Part shown: positions 13,301 through 23,700 of the stretch, one piece after another
Layout of the letters: every line of letters starts with the position of its first letter
Numbering within the stretch: the stretch's first letter is position 1
Assembly: GCA_016165875.1 (NCBI GenBank)
Contig: JABBOT010000014.1
Span: 13,331,432-13,395,431 of the forward strand
Reading direction: 5' to 3'
DNA length: 64,000 nucleotides
Origin: Acanthopleura granulata
Taxonomy: Eukaryota > Mollusca > Polyplacophora > Chitonida > Chitonidae
Notes under the pieces: model-generated
The model's database searches: none
Told to the model about the DNA's origin: nothing
Seen by the model: only the letters and a program-made list of their open reading frames with translations
Position numbers and translations under genes: made by a program

Positions 13301-14304
13301 CTGCTAACAAATGATGTAACTGTATGTACAGTTATGTGGAAGATTCAAGCCTGCATCAGTTTTTCATTGTCATTGTCATTGTAAGTTTTCAGTTATAATC
13401 TGATGAGTATTTTGTAATGTCACATTTCTTGTCACTGTATCAAAACCTTATTTGTTTCTTTCATGTCTTTGTTACTTTGACATTATTACTTGAACATCGT
13501 GCTGATTACAGCAGTACTGGGCACAAACTGGAACTCTATGAGCTGCCTGATTGGGTATGTGTATAGTTAAATCCTGCCTGACCACGCCAGCAGTTGCTTG
13601 ACCCTCACGACGCAGATATTGGCTGGTCAGCATCTCTCATTTACCATTCTAGCCTACCTAGCGATTTCCGTTTAAATCAGTCGCTGTATTCCCTGGCCCA
13701 CTTTAATCACCTATCTTCTCCCGTGGTCCTCTGCATAATGCATTGTTTCCAGAGCCGGTATTGATCTGTTAGACCAGCGCCTTCATCAAGCCTTAACTCT
13801 GCGGCCACATAGCTCTAGCTATTTTGACCTGTAGGCAATCCAGGATAACGACTTCTCTCCGGTAACTGTCACTGATGCCCCTTAACTGCTGGGCATAAAT
13901 CCATTATGATGACAAGTGGACAGTCCTGATCAAAGGGAGAGAAATCTGTATCTACGTTTCCGAGTCACTCTGGGCAACCTCCCAGACGTTTCAGTTAATG
14001 ATACTATAACCATTCGGCGTTAATTTCCTTTGAAGTTGCGGATTTGTGACCTTTTTGTGGGCTAATATTCCCCGCTGATGTTAACCTCCAATGTTTATTT
14101 ATAGGTGGGCTGATCTCGTTAGCTGGCTGTGAGGGCAGATGAGTTTAGACTGATAATTGTCGAACAATCCTGACTCCAGATTCTGAGAAATCAGCAGAAT
14201 CTGTCAGGATATACACACGAAGACAAAATCATGTGAATTAAAACATACCCAAACATACCAAATATAAATGTAGAAGATAGTAATAGTTCTCAAAAAGTCT
14301 GTTT
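11865..14304. other. Intergenic or upstream intron; no gene recognised
   Basis: Holds a (TA)n run near 12225-12238 and a 34-nt T tract at 13264-13297. It may be part of the intron that precedes exon 14569-14794. No exon encoding the expected N-terminus of the C7orf25 family was found. Confidence 0.5.
13264..13297 (+). repeat. Poly(T) tract, 34 nt
   Basis: An uninterrupted T run flanked by GAGCC and GCTCTGC. It could be the reverse complement of a retroposed poly(A) tail, but I see no recognisable body beside it. Confidence 0.9.
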
Positions 14305-14590
14305 CTTTGTTTTATCTTTATACTTACGAGGCAGGACTTCTGTGTTTTAGCTTTATACTTACGATTCAGGACTTCTGTGTTTTAGCTTTATACTTACAAG
14401 GCAAGACTTCTGTGTTTTATCTTTATACTTACAAGGCAGGACTTCTGTGGTTTAGCTTTATACTCAGGAGGCAGAATTTCCGTGTTCTGTCTGTGTTGCT
14501 ATGAAGTAGGACTTCTGTGTTTTATCTTTATACTTAAAAGGCAGGACTTCTCTGTTTTGTCTTTGTAGTTGCGTGGCAGGGCAAAAGTAA
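14305..14590 (+). repeat. 35 bp tandem array running into a coding exon
   Basis: The unit GGCAGGACTTCTGTGTTTTA + GCTTTATACTTACGA repeats about eight times at 35 bp spacing. The last copy contains the splice acceptor of the C7orf25-homolog exon (CTTTGTAG, exon from 14569), and the first exon bases (TTGCGTGGCAGGG) align with the unit's TTACGAGGCAGGA. Upstream units read TATAC where the real site reads TGTAG, so they lack the AG. Confidence 0.88.
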
Positions 14591-14794
14591 CCACTCACCT
14601 GAAGAGCAGTAACCTGGGCCACTTTGCAGCTGTCCTACACTGTGTGGAGAATCTGCCCCACCCCACCACTGTCCTCAAGCCATTCCTCTACCCAGGCCGC
14701 GAGAGCCTTTCTGTTGATGTCATCGGAGGTCAAGGTCATCTGTGGTTCAAGGTCATAGCACGGAAAGCTCAAGCTCTGCACCTCGTGTGGGCTG
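14569..14794 (+). CDS. C7orf25: C7orf25-homolog exon a (first one visible)
   Basis: Preceded by TTTTGTCTTTGTAG and ended by GGGCTG|GTAAAG, starting in phase 0 and ending in phase 1. There is an in-frame stop (TAG) directly before the exon, so the upstream sequence is intron and an earlier coding exon must exist. It encodes the block from HLKSSNL to ALHLVWAG. Both ends lie in local tandem duplications. Confidence 0.9.
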
Positions 14795-17700
14795 GTAAAG
14801 ACATTCAGTGATTGTAGTCTTGACTTTGTACCTCGTCTAGGCTGGTAAAGACATTCAGTGACTGTAGTCTTGACTTTGTGTTTTTGAATGTGCGTTACAG
14901 TGTTGTGACCATTTTGTCCGTGATCAAGGGGTGGTATGAAGAATGCGGGTGTGATTTGCTTTAATGTGTGTGCATTGTGTGAGAATCTGATGTGTACCAG
15001 CTTGTTTGCGAGCGGGTCACTGGATGGGTCAAACTGACTTGGTCCTTGTGTAATATCTCAGCCTCGTGACAGTCCTTCAATCGATTCCACAAAATAATTT
15101 TTTAATCAGGGGGTGATGCCTGCAAAGAGATTGTATGAAGGCACATAATGTCTTTCAGATCTAACATTTTAGGTCATGATGGGGCAAGTAATATATTGGT
15201 CTTTTTCACACCTGCAAAAAGCATCGTAATCATAAAGGTAACTTATGCTTCATAATTCTTGAAACACAAGGAAATGCCACAGTGTGATTGCAATATGAGT
15301 GAGTCTTATGGCTCCCAGGTTTGTTGGCATTTGTTTATTTCATTGGTGTGGGGGCCTCTGTGGGCAAGGGGGTTAGCGTGCTAGTGCGACGTAATGACCC
15401 AGGTGCTCCTCATCAATATGATCGCTGCATGTTCAAGCCCAGCTGACGCTGGCTTCCTACATGGTCACACATCGGAAGGTCCACCAGCAACCAGCGGGTG
15501 GTCATTGGTTTCCCTAGGCTCTGCTCAGTTTCCTCTCACCATAATGCTGGGCGCTGTGGTGTCAGTGAAATATTCTTGAGTAGGTCATAAAACATCAATC
15601 AAATTAAATGAGTAAATGAATTTCATTGGTGTGTTGCACTCAGGAATATTTCACTTGTAATGTGGCAGCCAGCATTATGGTGGGAGGAAACAGGACAGAG
15701 CTTGGCAGAAACCCGCAACCATCTGCACATTGCTAGCAGATATATCAACATATGACCAGAGGAGAAGTCAGAAATTAAACTTGAGCTCACCATGACCACA
15801 GGAGTATATCAGTAGCGTTAAAATGTCACGATTTGGAATGTAACTAAAGTAATCCCAGTGTATGAATACGATATATTGCAGCTGCTGGTGTCCGAGTGAT
15901 AGATGTAAACACCACTAAAACTTTATCAAGGGACATGCATTTAACTTTTTTCTTATCTGAAGGTCAAGGTCAGTTTGGAGAGAAGACGCTGATAGACCAA
16001 GCCCAGGAGTATCTACGGCTGGCGACTTTCCACCAGGTGAACTTTAGAACCCCCAGGCTGTGCTATGTGTTTTACAGCGGCATTACAAAGCCCATGGCAG
16101 AAGCCTTGGAGGATTTAGGTGTTCCGGTAATTGGAGAACTGGTGGACGTCAGTTTAGATGTACAGACGAAACTGTCATCGTTGGAAGACCTCAACTTAGA
16201 TTCTGATTCTGACGTTGGGATTTCTAGTGGTTCAGAAGATGACCTTGAAGAAGGAAAAAAAATTTTGATGTGTGGATACTGCGATGGAGTCAGCGCAATA
16301 CAAAACATAGTAGCTGATGAGAGAAGAGACTTGGCTATCAACACAAGAAAAGATTGTCAGTCTCAGGGCAAATTAGGAACAAAGACAAGCGCTTCTGTGG
16401 GACATCACATCAGAACTGTGGAGTCAAGTAAACAGTCAGAAAATGTTTCAAACAAATTGGATGGTGAAAGGTTCTCACCTTGTTCAGATGTGACAGAGAC
16501 TTTTATAACTGGAAAAGAGACATTTTTGCATTCTGTGCAAACCTCCCCTTTGACCCCAGACCCAAAGGAATCTCCTGATCAAGGACAATCTGACAGAAGT
16601 CCGTCAACAAAAACTCCAGTTAATCCCAATTTAATGAAGTATTATTTCTTTGAAGGGACTGTGATGAGTATCAAACTGAAAAGTTTGTTTCACACGGGTA
16701 CAGATAGTTTTGGAAATTCTGTTCCCAGCAGCCAGTCTTCTAAATCTTCAGTCATTTTTGACCCTAGCCCTGTTAAGAAAGTTAACCTTGATGTGACAGC
16801 TCTGATAGCTTTAATCTCAGCTATCACTCACGGACGGTGTTATTTTATCTTTGAAGATGACATTCTCTCCGAACAGGCTGCAGAAGAAAGACGATGTCCT
16901 TTGCTTCCAAAGATGAAAGAGTTCCTTCATGGTATGTACATGTCCCTCTGCCACACTTTAGTTGGTTGTTTAATCGAGTATTAAAATAGAAAGTTTTTGG
17001 AGAACCATTCTGTGTATATAGTTTTACTTGTCCCATGCAGTTTGAAGATTGCAGTCATCCACTAATAGTAATATGCATGGCATTGATGTCCTTTTAATAT
17101 TCCTGTGATCTGAGTGAGCAAATGTGAGCTCGAAAGACTCTTTAAAATTATTTTGCAGTTACTATAAAATTCATGACATAAATGCACTTCATACGTTGTT
17201 GATGACAAAGAAACCTGGTGGTTGTCATTTCTAGCTTCATTATAAGCTTATCAGTAAGCATATCACAGTCAATTAGCAGATCATTAGATATGTCACATAA
17301 TAGCCACAGTTAATACGGTGGATATTCCCTCATAGTTGTGTGGTGTGGTCAGCCTAAGAGGAATCCGTGGAGAACAGGTCATCCAGCTGGTATGGCCTGA
17401 TATCAGTATAACGTGACTGGGTGGGGTGTCATGTGGCATTCCACTATACATATGTCGACATTGGCTACCAGGGGACACCATCATGATGTGACCAAAATAA
17501 TGTTAAAACTGATATTAATCCCCAGTCCAACAAACAAACAAGCAAAAGTGTCTCCTATATTATCTTTGCCATCTTGTGTCTGCACCACTCAGCAGTATAA
17601 TCTATACCCCTTTACTTCTACTTGAGTGCCAGCATGAAAGGCCACCAATGGCCTATCTGAAGCTGTTCTCAACGGTTATTGTTAGCATCTATTAATCAAC

Positions 17701-20700
17701 TTCCTTCCAGTAATGGTTTTCATGAAGTTTCGTTTTTATGACATTTAGTGTGTTTAGGAGGCTTCGATGGAATCAGGAGATTTAAAGAGAGCAGCAGTCG
17801 ACGAAAGCAGGGCTTAGCAGTTGACTAGAACTTGAGAAGTGTTCACTGTAGATTAAGGAGGATACGTGGGCTACATTAGATCTGTCTATAGTCTCTTCTC
17901 CACAAAATTCCATCACCTGGTAATCCCTCTACATTGAAGTCCTTGTGCTTGACGGTTATTTATGTCATGTCGGCATTAACCTAGATCGTACACAAATGAT
18001 AATGGATGGGGTTGTTGTCCAGGGCCAACTACACATCTACAGGTGATGCTGGAATGATACTAACATGTGCAGGTCGGGCGTCAAATTCGCAATTAAATCT
18101 GAACGTACATGGTTTGCTCCATCGATGTTAGCATTAGTCTGTGATTAATCCGCCAGCCACCTCCAGCTAAATGCTTCCCTCACCCTGATTTCCTCTCGCC
18201 ACCAGGGAAGGACTTGTTCGCCTGTCAGAGCGCGGTGACGGCGTTCAACAGCATCCTTCACACGCTAGGTGGGCCGTCAGAGAGAGCGAGGGCAGCAGAG
18301 CTAATGAAGCAAGTCACCGTCGTGCCAGACTGTCCATCAAGCAGGACAGAGAGACTGCCCACCTCATCCAAAATCAAACATAGATCCAAGGTGGGAAGTG
18401 ATAACTGCGTATACTAAGTAATGGTTGAACTACATGTAACAGTACTAACCCTGCTCACCGGTTCTGTTCACATTTACAGTTTCCATTGCCTCTCTGCTAT
18501 TAAACATTATGTCAGACTGAAAGGGTGCAGCACCCTTCTAAAAATGGAGCCTTATAGCTAGGCATTTGATTTGATTGATTGAGCATGAAAGTTTGACATT
18601 GAATCTCCTCGGATATTATGTTGTGATTTTTTCAGTATTTAGCATTTTTCCTTACAATATACTGTGTATAATAGTTTGACACCCAATCTATTAAGCTCAT
18701 CCTAAGCACATGATTATTGTGGTTATCTACTGATTTAGCTGCAGCCTTATATGCACTGATTGATTGAGCTTTATCAGTTTATACCAGCTTTATACTCTTC
18801 AGGGGTGGTTGCTTTTCCTGACCCTGGTTTTCCCCCCACCCATAATCCCTGACTCCTGTCATTGGGGGGCACTATTCTTGAATAAATAATCTTTGTCTTT
18901 TAGCATTTTTTATCATGTTAATATGGCCTAGAAAACTCCATGTTAAACCTTTATCACCCAAGGTTATGCAGTGCTTACATATAGTTTCCAGCAGAACATT
19001 GCAAAATTCCATGTAAAATTAATGATAGCATGGTTGATTACTTCAGTTTGTGGGTGAATCAAAGATTGGAGTAGTACATTATCTCAGCCTCCAGCCTCTA
19101 AATGAGAAACTAATATTCTGTTTAAAGAATAATGTCTTTGTCCATGTAAATACAGCCCACCAGGGGGCATTTCCTGTTGCGGTAATAACAGTTATCGTAG
19201 ACGTTGATTAGTCTCACGTAAATTAATGATACCATAAACAGCCATTATTCATTCATTGCCTATATTACTGGAAAGCTTTTTTCTGTTTTTAGTACTCGCC
19301 TAGCTTTTGTCATACCCTTAGCGTCGGCTTCAGTGTCAGTGTCCCAATAACAGGGAAAGCAATATTAAGCAAAATGTTAGGGACGGCATCTTAAAAAGTA
19401 CTGCTTGTATTGAACCCTGATTTTGCACACGTATAGAGCACTATAACAGGAGGGGGATATTCCATCGTTGATTTTGTATGTGGATATTAAATACTGTAAA
19501 TTACCGAATTCCTCACTTAGTGTACTGTGTATTAGAATCTGTGTTAAAGAAAATGTTAGGGATGGTATCTTAAAAAATATGGCATGCATTCAGCACAGGG
19601 TTTGGACTCAATTAGAGCACAATAACACAAGGGTGATGTTCCATCAGTCATGCCCCATGTTCATATTAATTACCGTAAATTACAAATTTCACCCTCACGC
19701 CCAGTAACAGGGAATGCAGTGTCCAACAAAATGATCTCAAAAATTACACCATTCATATGTTTTTTGGGTACTTTTGCAAGTATATTAATTTTAATTATCT
19801 ATCTCCTCAACATTTATTCATCATTATCTCGCATTCTATCCCCTACAGATGAGCTCTTTGGTAGTCTTGCTGTTTTTTTAAAAAGAAATATAAATATTGC
19901 ATTTTCATTTTTGTCAAGCTGCTGGGTAGTAGCTTGAGGGGTACTGATTTGTGTGGCATGCATGTTCAGGACATTCTGTTGTATGTGTGGACAATGACAC
20001 AAGAATACTTTGACCTAGCTACTGAAGCAGATTTTAACTTTGGGAAGTGGTATGACATCCGTAAGAAAGTGGCTAGGATTGGTGTTCACCAGCGTGCTAA
20101 GACAACATGGCAAGCATAGCCATCTTTTTTTTTCTCGTTGGTCAATCTCAAAAACGCTATAGCTAATTGCCTTCAGGTTTTGACAGTGGTATGACGTCAA
20201 TGAGAAGATGCTGGAGATTTCAGACATGCGTGGAACAAGATGTCAACAGTATGTGCTACCTATTTGTCTGACCTTTTCCAGTCTAAACAATTAAATTTGA
20301 GAATGGTTTGAGTTATATATTGCCTTCAAACTTGGACAATGGTATGACATCGCAAAGATAAGGGCTAAGATTGGTTTTCAGAAATGTGTGTAAAACAGCA
20401 TAGAGGCTTCAGCCATCATTGTTTTCAACTTGTTTGTCATTGTCCAAACAACAATGAAAGGATGCATCAACCAGTTTGCCTCCAAACTTTGGTTGCAGTG
20501 TACCATAAATAACTCAATCAAAAATAACGTAATCACATGAATTAAGGGCAGTGGATCCATGTTGGTTCTATGGTGTTAAGATTTGTCTGTTCAGAATCTT
20601 GAATTTACCTTATTTCCAATGAACTGAACATATTTTATTGTACATTGGAGACAAGTTCTAAAAAACTTACTAGTCCCTTGCCCCAAATTAGTACAATTTA

Positions 20701-23700
20701 ACGGACCTACTGCAGACGTGAGCGTACGATGGCAGCAGATTAAGATACAAAAAGCACAAAAGAAAGAAACAACATAGCCGATTGTCTGAAGTACAGGATA
20801 CAAGATAAAAAAGAGCAGAACGAAGTGGAAAAGATAAGGAAAATAAAGGAGAGCAAGTCTGAGAGATGTCACAGTGTTTCAACCTCGAAAAAGCAATTTT
20901 TAGGTGAAAGATATTATCCAAACCTATTGCTGTCCTCTGTGTACTACATAGCTAATTTCATTACATGTGAGGTAGCTCTAGTAGATTTTTATTCATCACC
21001 TTTTAACAGTTTTTCTGTAGTTGTGTCCAGAGAGAGATTATTCAAAAGGTTAGGCCACATCGTGTCGTAATGAGGACAGTGATAGAAAAAGTGCGAGGCT
21101 TCTTTCCTCGGGTTTCCAGAAGAACAAGCTGAGCTAGGTGTCAAATATACCAGTCCACGGTCATAGTTCAGGGTGCTTCTTGCCATGTCTAAGTTGTGTT
21201 AATGTAATATTGTATATCCATTTACCATCACTGTAGTATCTGGGCTGGTTTGATCTTTTTGTTAATAATGTAGCAATATTTTTAAAGATGATTTGTTTCT
21301 ATTATTAACATCTACAGCATTCCCTAGGTTAGCGGTTGAAGGTATAAAAGAACGTTAGGACCTTTGAGTTCATGTTCTTTGAGCACTAAGATTAAGTGAA
21401 TTCCTGAGGTTATACTGAGGTAATTGGTTGACTAAAAGGGGTAATAACTCTATCATAAAATCAGGCGCGTTGCCATTCAAGAGTTAGTGCTTAAGTTTAA
21501 CTATAGCTAGGTAGCACCTGTGGGCTAAAGAATCCCATCCACTTTCGATATAAAGGTATTCTGATGGAGTCTACAAAGGAAGACCAATCACAGTTCTTGC
21601 TGCAGATAACTTTAGTTTTTCTAGTTCATCAGACTCTTCTTTCGTGCAGCTATCCCATACAGCACTAGCGTATTCAAGAATTGGTGGCATAAAGGTGAGG
21701 TAGATTGTAAATAATGCCTGTGTACCAAGATTGTAATTTAATTTCCACAGGATAACTTGTCTTTTACCAGCTGTACTGATTATATTGTCTATATAGCATT
21801 GCCATTTGAGATTGTTTTGAAATGTGAGCCCAAGGTGTTTGTGAGTCACAGACAATGTAAACGGAGCCTGTTCCACAACCAGTTTGGTATGGTCTGCTTG
21901 ATTTCTATTGACAATGTGCAGAAGAGTTGTTTCTAGAGCATTGAAATTGAGAAGCCATTGTTTTGACCAATCAGACAAGACGTTGAGATCATGGCTCATA
22001 AGGTCTTCAGTTTCACTGGTATTAAGGAATATTGCAAAGAAGCTTTGTCCTCAAAGAGTCTTACAACACCTATAATATTTTCAGGACGATCATTTATATA
22101 TGCAAGCAAGAGGACGGACTCAAGGGCAGAGCCCCGAGGGACATTTATGTCCTGCACTAGAACTTTTAAGAGAAGAGACAGATTGGCCAACTATGATACA
22201 GTGTTGCCTGTCAGACAAGTAACTAATGAACCACTTTAACAGATCATCACCAGTTCCGTACTGTTTTAGTTTAAAGAGTAAGCCTCAATGCCTTGCAGTG
22301 TTGAAAGCTTTAAAGATGTCCATAAAAAGCCATACACAAAGTATCGCCTTCATCAGCAGTTTTACAAAGGTTTTGTGCGTTTTAGTCAGCTGGTAAGTTG
22401 TTGATTGTCCAGGAAGAAATCCAGATTGGTACTTATAAAATAGTTCATAGGACCAGAAATGATTGTATAAATTTTGAAAACAATTCGCTCAAAATATTTT
22501 AACGATACAACTGATTTGGGCGATTAGTCGGCAATTAGACAGAAGATGCCTATTATCGTTTTGGAAGATGGGCATTATGTTTGAAGTTTTCCATACTAAT
22601 GGAATTGTACTCTTACGGACACAGGTGTTGAAAAGAAGTGAACGAGGCTTACTGGTGGAGGCTACCAGGCCTTTTAATATCTGATGACTGATGTTCCAAG
22701 TCTTTCATATTGTTGACAAGGATTGCATTTCAGCTAATGGCTTTTCAGGAACATGGTTGTCCAGCGTTGGTGTCGTCCATCAAACACATAAATTTTGATA
22801 AGGATGATAAAGTAGCAGTAGGATAATAGGAAAGGCATCAAAGTGTGTATGGTGGACAACTTATTATGTCCCCCCACATTAAAAGGGCTGACATATAAGG
22901 ATCGTTTTTCTCGTCCGTCTGTCAGTTTGTCCATCCTGCTCAACTTTGTGCATAGCATACCTCAGCAACTATAGGGCATAGGATTCTCAAACTTATACAA
23001 AGTGTACAAAATGACCAGAAGTTGTGCACTGTCAGGATATTTTTTTTTCAGAGTTCAATCTATTTTAGGAGTTGCCTGCCCTTAACCATATTTATCAACT
23101 TTGTGCAGAGCATATGTAGCCAAATATTAGGCATATGATTCTCAAACTCACACAAAGTGTGCAAACTGACCTGAAGTCATGCACTGTCAGGTTATTTTTT
23201 CACATTTTGATCTATTTTAGAGATTGTCTGCTCTTGCACATATTGCTCAAATCTGTGCACAGGCCCAGCTCCTCCCTTGACTTACTTGCACTGTTCATCA
23301 ACACAAACAGATTGTAACCTCCCCCTGCTATTCTGCTTGCTGTGCATTTGTCCGTGTCGTTATTGAATCCAAACCTCTGTGAACTATGTCTTTTTTGTTT
23401 CCTTTCATTTGCATCTTATGCAGGTTGTGCATTTGCACACAAGTGCACTCAGTCTCTTAAAAATATATTAATACTGTGCCATGACTGGAGGGGAGGAGGT
23501 CATTATACATTTTTGAAATCTATGATTCCTTTTTGTTATTTGATATGTCATTGTCAGCCATTGGTAAAACTCACCGTTATGATACTAAGTGAAAAATTCT
23601 TGTGTGTGGCATTAAACAACAACTAAATAAAATGAATCAATAAAATATTGCCAGGTGGGAAAGGTGAACCTCAGCATTCTTTTGTGTGCTGGAAACTGTT

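Noticed and set aside
15896..15962. ATG at 15896 as start of a 362-residue protein
   Set aside because: The family homology begins at GQGQFGEK right after the acceptor at 15962. The 22 codons before it are intron read-through, and earlier family blocks are encoded by the upstream exon.
16932..16984. C-terminal end of the same frame after FLHG
   Set aside because: The donor GTATGT follows codon position 1 at 16931, and the next family block (KDLFACQS) is in exon 18206-18390 in the matching phase.
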